This document shows, piece by piece, positions 1 to 8,157 of a stretch of 64,000 nucleotides of DNA. Both the position numbers and the translations under genes were made by a program. Numbering within the stretch: position 1 is the first letter of the stretch; each line of letters opens with the position of its first letter. This stretch comes from Roseitalea sp. (GTDB taxonomy: Bacteria > Pseudomonadota > Alphaproteobacteria > Rhizobiales > Rhizobiaceae): NCBI GenBank assembly GCA_017642895.1, contig JAEPON010000010.1, positions 1 through 64,000 on the forward strand, written 5' to 3'. The notes beneath the pieces are model-generated. The model had not been told where the DNA came from, made no database searches, and worked only from the letters and a program-made list of their open reading frames with translations.

Positions 1-132
1 CCGGCGATGGCCGCTGGCGTCACAGATCGGCTGTGGGAGACTGAGGATATCGTTGCGCTGATCGAGACAAAGGAAGCCGAAAAGTCGACGAAACGCGGTC
101 CGTACAAAAAGCGGGCTCAGATTTCAAACTGA
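1..132 (+). CDS. Transposase, C-terminal end (partial)
   Basis: An open frame runs from the window edge to TGA at 130-132 and encodes 43 residues. The reading contains PAMAAGVTDRLW, then DIVALIE and a basic tail KRGPYKKR ending in ISN. I recognise this as the C-terminus of the DDE transposases usually labelled IS1-family in rhizobia. The rest lies outside the window, so completeness and terminal repeats cannot be judged. It ends only 14 bases before the start codon of the sugar transferase, so an IS right end would have to lie within or very close to that gene's start. Family assignment is from memory of the motif. Confidence 0.6.
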   Translation, partial: PAMAAGVTDRLWETEDIVALIETKEAEKSTKRGPYKKRAQISN

Positions 133-146
133 CCCACTACCGAACG

Positions 147-1685
147 ATGAACGAGATCGATCCGCGCCTGCGTTACACGCCCGACAGTGTCAGGGCGTAT
201 CAGACCGGCGACGAGCTGATCGTCAAGGATGGCGAACTCAATTCGCTGGCCGCCCGCATCGCCGATGAATACAGAAAGGACACGGTGTCGCCCTCAATGG
301 TGACCGGGCTGCTCCGCGTCGGCGAATTCGTCTGCCTGGCGCTGATCTCAACGTTCATCATGCTGGCCTATGTCGGCATCCCCTATGCGATGCTGCTGGA
401 ATATCCGGCCGCGATCCTGGCGGGTTCGGCGCTCTACGTGATCTTCGCGGAGATCGTCGATGCCTACCAGATCCGCGCGATCCGCAACACGCTGCACTGG
501 TTTCCGCGCGTCGCGCTGATGTGGACCGCCGCGTTCGCCGTCATGACGCTGGCCGCCTTTTTCATGAAGGCATCGGAGGACTATTCGCGCGTCTGGTTCG
601 GATCATGGTATCTCAGCGGCCTCGTCTTCATTTTTGTGGCGCGCATGATGCTGAACTGGCGCGTTCGCCGCTGGGCGCGCAACGGCACCATGGAGCGGCG
701 CGCGGTGATCGTCGGCGGCGGAAAGCCGGCCGAAAAGCTGATCCGCGCCATGGAGGCGCAGCCGGACAATGACGTGCGCATTTGCGGCATCTTCGATGAT
801 CGCGACGATGAGCGTTCGCCGCTTGTGGTGGCCGGTTATCCCAAGCTGGGCAATATCGAGGAACTGGTCGAGTTCACCCGGCGGGCCCGCATCTCCATGC
901 TGATCGTCGCGCTGCCGCTGGATGCGGAAAAGCGCGTGCTGCACATGCTCAAGAAGCTGTGGGTTCTGCCGGTCGATATCCGGCTTTCCGCCCACTCGCA
1001 CCGGCTCCGGTTCCGGCCCCGCACCTATTCCTACATCGGCAAGGTGCCGATGTTCGACATTTTCGACCGACCGATCCGCGATTGGGACAAGGTCGCAAAG
1101 CGTGCCTTCGACATCGTCTTTTCGCTTTTGGGCATCATCGCGCTGTCGCCGATCATGCTGGTCACCGCCCTGGCGGTCAAACTGACTTCAAGAGGCCCGG
1201 CGATCTTCATCCAGAAACGGCATGGCTTCAACAACGAGATCATCAACGTCTACAAGTTCCGTTCCATGTATGTGGACCAGCAGGATGCGACGGCGCGCAA
1301 TGCGGTGACCAAGGGCGATCCGCGCGTCACGCCGGTCGGCCGGATCATCCGCAAGACATCGATCGACGAATTGCCGCAGTTCTTCAATGCGCTCAGGGGC
1401 GACTTGTCGCTGGTTGGCCCGCGCCCCCATGCCGTGCACGCGCAGACCCGCGACAAGCTCTATGGCGAGGTGGTTGACGGCTATTTCGCACGCCACCGCG
1501 TCAAACCCGGCGTCACCGGCTGGGCGCAGATCAATGGCTGGCGCGGCGAAGTGGACACGGACGAGAAGATCAAGAAGCGCACCGAGTATGATCTCTATTA
1601 CATCGAAAACTGGTCGCTGCTTTTCGATCTGAAAATCCTGTTTCTGACGCCGATCCGGCTGCTCAACACGGAAAACGCCTATTGA
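147..1685 (+). CDS. Undecaprenyl-phosphate sugar phosphotransferase (WcaJ/PssY type)
   Basis: This 512-aa polyisoprenyl-phosphate hexose-1-phosphate transferase should start repeat-unit assembly of an exopolysaccharide or capsule by loading sugar-1-phosphate onto undecaprenyl phosphate at the inner membrane. Hydrophobic segments lie around residues 57-80, 88-103, 121-139 and 154-169. A Rossmann-like CoA_binding_3 region (VIVGGG at 187-192) follows. The catalytic sugar-transferase domain starts at KRAFD (318-322) and carries KFRSM (370-374), DELPQ (407-411) and SLVGPRPH (421-428), the usual active-site signatures. Length is normal for the WcaJ family. The next gene overlaps its stop codon. The sugar substrate cannot be read from sequence. 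Confidence 0.9.
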   Translation: MNEIDPRLRYTPDSVRAYQTGDELIVKDGELNSLAARIADEYRKDTVSPSMVTGLLRVGEFVCLALISTFIMLAYVGIPYAMLLEYPAAILAGSALYVIFAEIVDAYQIRAIRNTLHWFPRVALMWTAAFAVMTLAAFFMKASEDYSRVWFGSWYLSGLVFIFVARMMLNWRVRRWARNGTMERRAVIVGGGKPAEKLIRAMEAQPDNDVRICGIFDDRDDERSPLVVAGYPKLGNIEELVEFTRRARISMLIVALPLDAEKRVLHMLKKLWVLPVDIRLSAHSHRLRFRPRTYSYIGKVPMFDIFDRPIRDWDKVAKRAFDIVFSLLGIIALSPIMLVTALAVKLTSRGPAIFIQKRHGFNNEIINVYKFRSMYVDQQDATARNAVTKGDPRVTPVGRIIRKTSIDELPQFFNALRGDLSLVGPRPHAVHAQTRDKLYGEVVDGYFARHRVKPGVTGWAQINGWRGEVDTDEKIKKRTEYDLYYIENWSLLFDLKILFLTPIRLLNTENAY

Positions 1686-2947
1686 CCGATGCGGCGCTCA
1701 CCTTGTCCGCGGTCGATCGGAACCGTGCATTGGGCGGCCTCGCGGCCGCCTTTGCCATTTGGTTCGGCGCGTTTCTGAGCGGGTTTGTCATCAATGAACC
1801 GGCGCCCTACGAACTCTACATGGTCGGGCTGATCGGGCTGTGGGTCCTATGCGGCCTGAAGTTTCCCGCCGCGATCATGCCGCTGATGGTTCTGTTGCTC
1901 CTTTTCAACATGGGCGGCGTCATCTCGATGATGACGATGGATGACTGGAAGGACGCGCCGCTTTACGTCGCCGTCGGCTTTTTTCTCGCCTTCACCGCGA
2001 TCTTCTTTGCCGCCGTGATCGCAGCCGACGGACGGCGCCTGGAGATCGTCATGAACGGCTATCTTGCGGCGGCCGTGCTGACCGGTCTTCTGGGCATTGT
2101 CGGCTACTTTAATCTCATCCCGGGATCCGACGTCTTCACACGATACGGCCGCGCCATGGGTGCCTTTCAGGACCCCAACGTCTTTGCGCCATTCCTGGCC
2201 TTGCCGACGCTCTACTGCCTGCACGGCGTGCTCACCCGCCCCCTTGAGGGCGCGCTCTGGCGCCTGCCGCTGCTGGTCATCCTGTCATTTGCGATCTTTC
2301 TTTCGTTTTCGCGCGCCGGATGGGGTCTTTTCGTCCTGTGTGCGACGCTGTTGACCGCGTTCCTCCTGATCGCCTCGCCGTCCCCACGCTTTCGCCTGCG
2401 CATTGCCGCGTTGGCCGCAATTGCCCTGGTCGCTGTCGTTGCCGCGCTTTTGGTAGCGATCCAGATCGAAGCCGTGCGCGACATGCTGATCGAGCGCGCC
2501 CGGCTGGTCCAGGACTATGACAGGGGGCAAGCGGGACGGTTCACCCATCATCTGATCGGCTACATGAAAGCCACCGAGCACCCGTTCGGCATCGGGCCGC
2601 TCGAGTTCGGCCGTCGCTTCGGCGTCGATACGCACAACATCTGGCTGAAGGCCCTTTTTGACTATTCTTGGCTCGGCTTTGCGAGCTATGTCACGCTCGT
2701 GCTCTGGACGCTCGGGGCCGGGCTGAGGATCGCCTTTCGCGACCGGCCATGGCAGCCGCTGCTCGTGTGCGCATTGATCGTCTTTTTCGGTCACGCGCTG
2801 GTCGGGAACGTCATCGACACCGATCGCTGGCGACACCTGTTTCTCATCTTCGGCATGATCTGGGGTTGCATCGCGCTGGAAGCCCGGCATCAGCGTGAGG
2901 GCAGCATCGCAGGCCGGCCGACCCCTGGCAGATCCATCGCCATCTGA
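1682..2947 (+). CDS. O-antigen ligase / Wzy-like polysaccharide polymerase membrane protein
   Basis: This is a 421-aa integral membrane protein with about ten hydrophobic segments, of the O-antigen ligase/ExoQ superfamily. It has a large central loop with FGRRFGVDTHNIWLK, the H-N motif of the Wzy_C domain. It begins at a TTG whose last bases form the TGA of the preceding gene (TTGA overlap), so the two are translationally coupled. Its role is probably polymerisation or ligation of the polysaccharide whose synthesis the upstream transferase primes. Ligase and polymerase cannot be told apart by sequence alone. No glycosyltransferases or flippase lie in the window. Confidence 0.8.
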   Translation: MTDAALTLSAVDRNRALGGLAAAFAIWFGAFLSGFVINEPAPYELYMVGLIGLWVLCGLKFPAAIMPLMVLLLLFNMGGVISMMTMDDWKDAPLYVAVGFFLAFTAIFFAAVIAADGRRLEIVMNGYLAAAVLTGLLGIVGYFNLIPGSDVFTRYGRAMGAFQDPNVFAPFLALPTLYCLHGVLTRPLEGALWRLPLLVILSFAIFLSFSRAGWGLFVLCATLLTAFLLIASPSPRFRLRIAALAAIALVAVVAALLVAIQIEAVRDMLIERARLVQDYDRGQAGRFTHHLIGYMKATEHPFGIGPLEFGRRFGVDTHNIWLKALFDYSWLGFASYVTLVLWTLGAGLRIAFRDRPWQPLLVCALIVFFGHALVGNVIDTDRWRHLFLIFGMIWGCIALEARHQREGSIAGRPTPGRSIAI

Positions 2948-2956
2948 TCGAAAAAC

Positions 2957-3033
2957 TGGTCGGAGCGGCGGGATTCGAACCCACGACCCCTACACCCCCA
3001 GTGTAGTGCGCTACCGGGCTGCGCTACGCTCCG
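2957..3033 (-). tRNA. tRNA-Pro(GGG)
   Basis: On the minus strand the sequence folds as a complete 77-nt tRNA. The acceptor stem CGGAGCG pairs with CGCTCCG, discriminator A is followed by an encoded CCA, the T arm carries GGTTCGAATCC, and the anticodon stem CTACA/TGTAG encloses loop CTGGGGG. The anticodon GGG reads proline CCC. The 3' end of the tRNA faces the exopolysaccharide genes and the transposase fragment, the orientation expected if the tRNA were an integration site. The GGG isoacceptor is normal for high-GC alphaproteobacteria. Confidence 0.97.
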
Positions 3034-3103
3034 ACCGTGGCAGTGCTATAGTGGCGCCGGGCGCCCCGCACAAGCCCCGAATGCCTCGGCCGACATGCAC
3101 GTT

Positions 3104-3670
3104 TCAGCGCGACTGGTCCAGCAGGCGCTTGCATTCGAGAAGATCGAACAGGGCTTCCTGCAGCAGCGTGCGGTTGTCACGCGACAGATCGGCGGCTTCG
3201 CCAGGTTCGCCGTTCTTGCCGCCAAGTCCGAACAGGCCGCGGCCACGCGGCCTTGCATGGCCGACGACAAGATCGGCTTCGGCGGGGGGCGGTGGCGACG
3301 TTTCGGTCACCGGTTGTTGCCCTTCAGAGGCCGCGTCCGCCTCGGCCTGACGCGCTTCGGCGTTGCGACGGGTCATCTCCTCAAGGGCCGACATGTCACC
3401 CGTGCCGATGGCGATAGCGAACTGGATGCCGTTTTCGCGCAGGATCTTCTGTACACCCTTGATCGTGTAGCCTTCCTCGTAAAGCAGGTGCCGGATACCG
3501 CGCAGCAGATCGACATCGGCGGGCCGGTAATAGCGCCGGCCGCCGCCGCGTTTGAGGGGTTTGATCTGAGAAAAGCGGGTTTCCCAGAACCGCAGCACGT
3601 GCTGGGGAAGATCGAGGTCGTCAGCGACTTCTGAAATGGTGCGGAACGCGTCGGGGCTCTTGTCGGTCAT
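3104..3670 (-). CDS. MerR-family transcriptional regulator
   Basis: This 188-aa protein has an N-terminal MerR winged helix (about residues 10-80: [20 protein letters not shown], then [13 protein letters not shown]). The C-terminal half is low-complexity and charged, with no metal-binding cysteine pattern. It sits 51 bases downstream of ihfA in the same direction, the conserved ihfA-merR arrangement of many alphaproteobacteria. No ligand is known to me for this group. The start at 3670 gives the usual [16 protein letters not shown] N-terminus. Confidence 0.85.
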   Translation of the reverse strand: MTDKSPDAFRTISEVADDLDLPQHVLRFWETRFSQIKPLKRGGGRRYYRPADVDLLRGIRHLLYEEGYTIKGVQKILRENGIQFAIAIGTGDMSALEEMTRRNAEARQAEADAASEGQQPVTETSPPPPAEADLVVGHARPRGRGLFGLGGKNGEPGEAADLSRDNRTLLQEALFDLLECKRLLDQSR

Positions 3671-3721
3671 GGTTCTCTGTCACCTGTCGACACCGGCGAT
3701 GTCCACCCTGCCCCGTGCGTA

Positions 3722-4039
3722 TCAGCCCTTGCCGTGGCGCTTCTTGTAACCGTTGATGATGCGCTGTTTGAGCACGTTGGATGCCTTGAACGTCACCACG
3801 CGGCGCGGCGAAATCGGCACCTCTTCGCCGGTCTTGGGGTTGCGGCCGATCCGCTCGGTCTTGGACCGGACCTGAAAGGTGGCGAACGACGACAGCTTCA
3901 CCGTTTCGCCCCGCACGACGGCGTCGCAAATCTCATTGATCACCATTTCGACAAGGGCGGCCGATTCGGTGCGCGAAAGGCCCACCTTACGGTAGACGGC
4001 TTCGGTGAGGTCAGATCGTGTGACCGTTTTCTCCCCCAT
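3722..4039 (-). CDS. ihfA: Integration host factor subunit alpha
   Basis: This 105-aa DNA-bending protein of the HU/IHF family pairs with IHF-beta in nucleoid organisation, recombination and sigma-54 promoter activation. The protein shows the typical [17 protein letters not shown] start, the [11 protein letters not shown] beta-arm with the intercalating proline, and the [15 protein letters not shown]-terminus. An in-frame TTG lies directly before the ATG at 4039. I chose the ATG because it gives the conserved [11 protein letters not shown] start and has a purine-rich GGAAAG upstream. It lies downstream of fabH and upstream of merR. Confidence 0.97.
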   Translation of the reverse strand: MGEKTVTRSDLTEAVYRKVGLSRTESAALVEMVINEICDAVVRGETVKLSSFATFQVRSKTERIGRNPKTGEEVPISPRRVVTFKASNVLKQRIINGYKKRHGKG

Positions 4040-4169
4040 CAAGATGTCTTTCCGAAGCGCATAAAATCAGAGCTGGCAAAATCGTATCGCCAAAGACCTT
4101 GTAAATCAAGCAAATGCCCCGTGATCGACGAAGCAAGTAGAGCCGATAACGGGCACGACACCAAAGCAG

Positions 4170-5141
4170 TCACCACCGCACCAGCAATGCGCCCCAGGTG
4201 AACCCTCCGCCCATCGCCTCCAGCAAAACCAGATCGCCGCGCTTGATCCGGCCATCGGCGACCGCGACCGAAAGCGCCAGCGGCACCGAGGCGGCAGAGG
4301 TGTTTCCGTGCCGGTCGACGGTGATCACCACTTTTTCCTCCGGGATGCCGAGCTTCCTCGCCGATGCCTCGATGATGCGGCGGTTGGCCTGATGGGGCAC
4401 GAACCAGTCGATCTGGTCGCCGGTGATGCCGGCTGTGGCGAACGACTGTTCGATCACGTCGGTTATCATGCCGACAGCATGTTTGAACACTTCGCGGCCT
4501 TCCATGCGCAGGTGGCCGGTGGTTTGCGTCGTCGACGGCCCGCCATCGACATAGAGCTTTTCCTTATGCCGCCCATCGGAGCGCAGATGCGCGGCGAGAA
4601 TACCGGTATCGGATGTCAGCCCGACGCCGGCAGCTTCTTCCACCACCACCGCGCCGGCGCCGTCGCCGAAGAGCACTGCGGTGCGCCGGTCGGTCCAGTC
4701 GAGGATGCGGGAAAATGTCTCGGCGCCGATCACCAGGACGCGACGTGCCAGCCCGGCGCGGACATAGGTGTCGGCGGTGGTCAGCGCATAGATGAACCCG
4801 GTGCACACGGCCTGGATGTCGAACGCTGCGCCATGGTGCATGCCCAGCCGGTTCTGGATGTTGACGGCCGTGGCCGGGAAGGTGTTGTCGGGTGTCGAGG
4901 TGGCGACGATGATCAGGTCGATATCGTCCGGGGTCCGGCCGGCACTGTCGAGCGCGGCGCGGGCGGCCGCTTCGCCCAAAGAAGCGCTCGTTTCGTCATC
5001 GCCGGCAATGTAACGCTGGGCAATACCGGTGCGCTGCCTGATCCAGGCATCGGACGTCTCGAGCTTTTCCTCCAGTTCGGCGTTCGGAACGACCCGCTTG
5101 GGCAGCGCAGAACCGACGCCGGTGATGGCTGATCTTATCAT
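4170..5141 (-). CDS. fabH: 3-oxoacyl-ACP synthase III
   Basis: This 323-aa condensing enzyme starts type II fatty acid synthesis by joining acetyl-CoA with malonyl-ACP. The catalytic triad is visible: Cys113 in AVCTGF, His250 in PHQANRR and Asn280 in HGNTSA. The glycine-rich C-terminus [13 protein letters not shown] is typical. Its ATG overlaps the plsX stop codon (ATGA), so it is coupled to plsX, the usual lipid-synthesis pair. The following ihfA gene is 130 bases downstream. Confidence 0.98.
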   Translation of the reverse strand: MIRSAITGVGSALPKRVVPNAELEEKLETSDAWIRQRTGIAQRYIAGDDETSASLGEAAARAALDSAGRTPDDIDLIIVATSTPDNTFPATAVNIQNRLGMHHGAAFDIQAVCTGFIYALTTADTYVRAGLARRVLVIGAETFSRILDWTDRRTAVLFGDGAGAVVVEEAAGVGLTSDTGILAAHLRSDGRHKEKLYVDGGPSTTQTTGHLRMEGREVFKHAVGMITDVIEQSFATAGITGDQIDWFVPHQANRRIIEASARKLGIPEEKVVITVDRHGNTSAASVPLALSVAVADGRIKRGDLVLLEAMGGGFTWGALLVRW

Positions 5142-6223
5142 TGTGCTGCCTTGACCCCGGCACTGTCATTTTCCTCATCGAGACTGCTGCGGCCCGGCCC
5201 ATCATGAAAATGCTCTATGTCACGCTTGATCTTCTGGAGGAGCCCGTTGCGGACCATGTCATGGGCCATGTCAACGGCGGCGGCAAAGCCTTCATCGTCA
5301 GTGCCGCCATGGCTTTTGACGACGATGCCGTTCAAACCCAGGAACACACCGCCATTGACCTTGCGCGGGTCCATCCGGTCGCTCAGCCGGCGGAACGCGC
5401 CGCGCGCCAGCACATAGCCAAGACGCGCCATGAGCGTCCGGCTCATCGCCGCGCGCAGATATTCGCCGATCTGCCGCGCCGTGCCCTCGGCGGTCTTCAG
5501 CGCGATATTGCCAGAAAAACCCTCGGTGACGACGACATCGACCGTGCCGCGGCCCAGATCGTCGCCCTCCACAAAGCCATGATAGTCAAGTCCGTTCAGA
5601 TCCGCTTCGCGCAGCAGGCGACCGGCTTCCTTGACCTCTTCCTGCCCCTTGATTTCCTCGACACCGACATTGAGAAGGCCGACCGTCGGACGCTGCACTT
5701 CGATCAACGCGCGCGCCATTGCCGCGCCCATCACCGAGAAATCGACCAGTTGCAGCGCGTTGGCGCCGATCGTCGCGCCCACATCGAGCACGATCGATTC
5801 GCCACGCAGGGTCGGCCAGATGGCGGCGATCGCCGGGCGTTCAATATCGGCCATAGTGCGCAGGCAAAAGCGCGACATCGCCATCAGCGCGCCGGTGTTG
5901 CCAGCGGACACGCAGACGTCGGCCTCGCCCGCTTTGACGGCCTCGATCGCCTTCCACATGGACGATTTCCGGCGCCCGTTGCGCAGTGCCTGGCTGGGCT
6001 TGTCATCCATTTTGACGGCCACGTCGCAATGGATGACCGTGCTCGCCTGGCGCAGCTTGGGATACGCCGACAAGGCGGTTTCGATCTCGTCCTTCTTGCC
6101 GAACAGCAGGAAGCGCATGCCGGGATGCCGCGACAGCGATATCGCAGCGCCCGGGATGACGACCGAAGGTCCATGGTCGCCACCCATCGCATCCACCGAG
6201 ACCGTTATCACCGTGTTGCTCAT
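5138..6223 (-). CDS. plsX: Phosphate acyltransferase
   Basis: This 361-aa enzyme forms acyl-phosphate from acyl-ACP and phosphate, feeding PlsY in phosphatidic acid synthesis. The N-terminus [20 protein letters not shown], the [10 protein letters not shown] motif and the C-terminal [14 protein letters not shown] motif are diagnostic. It overlaps fabH by four bases and lies 102 bases after the DUF177 gene. No ribosomal protein L32 gene lies in that gap, which differs from the gamma- and beta-proteobacterial rpmF-plsX order. Confidence 0.97.
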   Translation of the reverse strand: MSNTVITVSVDAMGGDHGPSVVIPGAAISLSRHPGMRFLLFGKKDEIETALSAYPKLRQASTVIHCDVAVKMDDKPSQALRNGRRKSSMWKAIEAVKAGEADVCVSAGNTGALMAMSRFCLRTMADIERPAIAAIWPTLRGESIVLDVGATIGANALQLVDFSVMGAAMARALIEVQRPTVGLLNVGVEEIKGQEEVKEAGRLLREADLNGLDYHGFVEGDDLGRGTVDVVVTEGFSGNIALKTAEGTARQIGEYLRAAMSRTLMARLGYVLARGAFRRLSDRMDPRKVNGGVFLGLNGIVVKSHGGTDDEGFAAAVDMAHDMVRNGLLQKIKRDIEHFHDGPGRSSLDEENDSAGVKAAQ

Positions 6224-6325
6224 CCTGTTTTGCGCGTGTCCGGGGCAGTCGCGGCATCGGGTCGGGCCGCTGCGTGCGGCACAATAGCGATAATGATCGC
6301 GCGCTCAACCGGCAATTTGCACGCC

Positions 6326-6892
6326 CTAGCGATCGCCGTTCCGTCGCAAATTCTCAAGCACGGCGAACGGGTTCTCACGCTCTTCGGCCACCTTGCCCGC
6401 ATTTTTGACGGGAACCGCAACGTCGGGCGCGCGTGGATAGGGATCGAGCGCCAGGGCAAAAAACTCCTCGGCCACCGCCCCGATATCGAGCATCGGAGGC
6501 TCGAAGGGTTCAGGCAAATCCGGTCCCTCGGCATCGATGATCAGATCGCAGCCCTCGCCCGGTTCCATGCGCTTCTGCAGCGGCGACCCCTCGGGCACAT
6601 AGACCGCGTCGATCTCCGCATCGACGGTCGCCTCGACCGGTTCAAGCGAGACCACGCATTGCTGGGTGACGCGCGCCTTGAGCCGGCCGGTCAACCGAAC
6701 CCCGTCACGCTGCCATCGCCGGACATGGATGGTTGCCTCGAAACGATCGGCGCCAAGCAGATCATGCGCGGCGGCCAGCGCGGACAGTTGCGCGGCATCG
6801 GCCGTGATCGTCTCGTCACGCCCCTTTTGGGGGAGCACGGCAACATTGATGGCAAGGGACACCGGCGACGCGCCGGTACCGGGGGCGTTCAT
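6326..6892 (-). CDS. DUF177 (YceD-family) protein
   Basis: This 188-aa protein belongs to the DUF177/YceD family, which in other bacteria is linked to 23S rRNA maturation or ribosome biogenesis. The family features are a hydrophobic N-terminal strand, the RWQRDGVRLTGRLKARVTQQ segment, the following CVVSLEPVEATVDAEIDAVY segment, and an acidic LIIDAEGPDLPEPFEPPML region near the end. Its ATG overlaps the stop of the upstream cytochrome bc1 chaperone gene (ATGA). The neighbours (bc1 chaperone before, plsX after) match the conserved alphaproteobacterial order. Exact biochemical role is unknown. Confidence 0.88.
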   Translation of the reverse strand: MNAPGTGASPVSLAINVAVLPQKGRDETITADAAQLSALAAAHDLLGADRFEATIHVRRWQRDGVRLTGRLKARVTQQCVVSLEPVEATVDAEIDAVYVPEGSPLQKRMEPGEGCDLIIDAEGPDLPEPFEPPMLDIGAVAEEFFALALDPYPRAPDVAVPVKNAGKVAEERENPFAVLENLRRNGDR

Positions 6893-7449
6893 GTCATCGC
6901 TCCGGCGTCGGGAAAGGCCAGATCGCCGGTCAAAAGCGTCTCATTGCTCTGCGCGGCCAGTTCCGTGGCGGCGGCCAACATATAGTTGGCGATGGCGTCG
7001 GCCTTGAGGTTTGCACTTGCGGCATTGTCGGGCATGATGTTGCGGCCGAGCGCGGTTGCCAGCGCGCCGGCATCGCCGGCATCGATCGCTTCCCAATAGG
7101 GGCCCATCCGGCCGTAAAACATGCGCGCCAGCTTCTTCATGCGCTTGGGCACGCCGACATCGCCGACGCCCAGTTCGCGGATCGAGTGGTCGATATCCTT
7201 GAAGAACTCGTCGAGCACATCCTGGGCCAGTGCCTCCACCGGTTCGCCGGCATCGCGCGTGCGGTGCAGCAGCACGATCATGTGCAGGCCCAGCGATTCA
7301 TAGCGCCCCAGCGGCGTGTCGGGGATGCCCCAGTCGGCGTACAGAACCGGCTGGCGTGCCGCATCGACAACCTGCTGAAACATCCTGTCGACTATGATCC
7401 GGTTGGCGTTTTGGCCCTTTCGCCGAAACAGTGACACAATCATGCGCAT
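6889..7449 (-). CDS. Ubiquinol-cytochrome c chaperone (Cbp3/UQCC1 family)
   Basis: This is an assembly factor of the cytochrome bc1 complex, of the family of yeast Cbp3 and human UQCC1 (PF03981). The protein shows the signature DWGIPDTPLGRYESLGLH followed by MIVLLHRTRD, and later RELGVGDVGVPKRMKKLARM with FYGRMGPYWEAI. I start it at the ATG at 7449 (MRMIVSLFRRKG, 186 aa); a second ATG at 7443 is equally possible. An open frame continues upstream to 7689, but that part lies over the bamE gene and has no family similarity. It begins an operon with DUF177-plsX-fabH and is divergent from bamE. Confidence 0.88.
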   Translation of the reverse strand: MRMIVSLFRRKGQNANRIIVDRMFQQVVDAARQPVLYADWGIPDTPLGRYESLGLHMIVLLHRTRDAGEPVEALAQDVLDEFFKDIDHSIRELGVGDVGVPKRMKKLARMFYGRMGPYWEAIDAGDAGALATALGRNIMPDNAASANLKADAIANYMLAAATELAAQSNETLLTGDLAFPDAGAMT

Positions 7450-7546
7450 ATCCAGATAGGGTTCCGGCGGCAATCGGCCGACGGCTTGCACCGCGGCCAT
7501 AGCTGGGTTACCGGGTGATTTCCAGCGCGGCCGGGCATTGACGGCC

Positions 7547-7561
7547 AAGGAGATGAATGTG
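7547..7561 (+). promoter_or_regulatory. Ribosome binding site that decides the bamE start
   Basis: AAGGAG at 7547-7552 directly abuts an ATG at 7553 but lies six bases before the GTG at 7559. The spacing favours GTG as the true start of bamE. The TTG at 7538 further upstream has no useful Shine-Dalgarno. Confidence 0.6.
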
Positions 7562-8071
7562 ACGGCTCGAATTTTCAAGGCGCACGGTCGCCGTTTGGCC
7601 AGTGTTGCCGTCATGTTGGCGGCGGCAACGGCGCTGTCGGCGTGCAATGCGTCGACCAGCCAGGTCCTGAACATGTCCGAAACGTTCAAGCAGGGTTATG
7701 TCGTTGACGAGCAGACGCTGGCGCTGGTGCCGCCGGGGTCGAGCCGCGACCAGGTGCTTCTGGCACTCGGCACGCCGACGACTGCCGAGACGTTCGAAAA
7801 TGAAGTGTTTTACTACATCTCGCAGACGCGGCAGCGGCGTGCCCAGTTCCTCAAGCCGCGTCTGGTCGATCAGCGGATTCTGGCCGTCTATTTCGATCAG
7901 GAGAACACTGTCGAGCGGATTGCCGATTACGGGCTCCAAGATGGACGCGTGTTCGACTTCGTCACACGCACGACGCCGACGGGCGGACGCGACCAGACCT
8001 TCCTGGCGCAGATCCTGTCCGGTTCGATTGGCGGTCCGACAGCCGAATCGGTGCTGCGCGGCGGACGATAG
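7559..8071 (+). CDS. bamE: Outer membrane assembly lipoprotein BamE (OmlA/SmpA)
   Basis: This BAM-complex lipoprotein helps insert beta-barrel proteins into the outer membrane. A signal peptide of about 27 residues ends in the lipobox LSAC, giving a lipid-anchored protein. The SmpA/OmlA fold follows, with LALVPPGSSRDQVLLALGTP (the typical G-x-S-R-D-Q-V start) and later VFYYISQTRQRR and RILAVYFDQ. The protein is about 170 aa, longer than E. coli BamE but normal for alphaproteobacteria. It is divergent from the bc1 chaperone operon and is followed by a strong terminator. Confidence 0.93.
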   Translation: MTARIFKAHGRRLASVAVMLAAATALSACNASTSQVLNMSETFKQGYVVDEQTLALVPPGSSRDQVLLALGTPTTAETFENEVFYYISQTRQRRAQFLKPRLVDQRILAVYFDQENTVERIADYGLQDGRVFDFVTRTTPTGGRDQTFLAQILSGSIGGPTAESVLRGGR

Positions 8072-8103
8072 GCCAACATTTTCAAGATCACTTTGTGACG
8101 CAA

Positions 8104-8138
8104 AAGCCCGCGCGGATCGCTCCGCGCGGGCTTTTTCT
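8104..8138 (+). terminator. Rho-independent terminator after bamE
   Basis: A 13-bp perfect stem (8104-8116 with 8121-8133) with a four-base loop is followed by a T-rich run. An A-run precedes it, so on the other strand it can also end transcripts of hppA, which finishes at 8158. Confidence 0.9.
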
Positions 8139-8157
8139 TCTGTCGCGTGAAGGCTGC

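Noticed and set aside
6224..6325. A missed rpmF (ribosomal protein L32) gene between DUF177 and plsX
   Set aside because: The gap is 102 bases and neither strand encodes the L32 motifs. rpmF must lie elsewhere.
5141..6985. A 614-codon open frame on the plus strand opposite plsX and the DUF177 gene
   Set aside because: Composition is that of an antisense shadow and it crosses two well-supported genes on the other strand.
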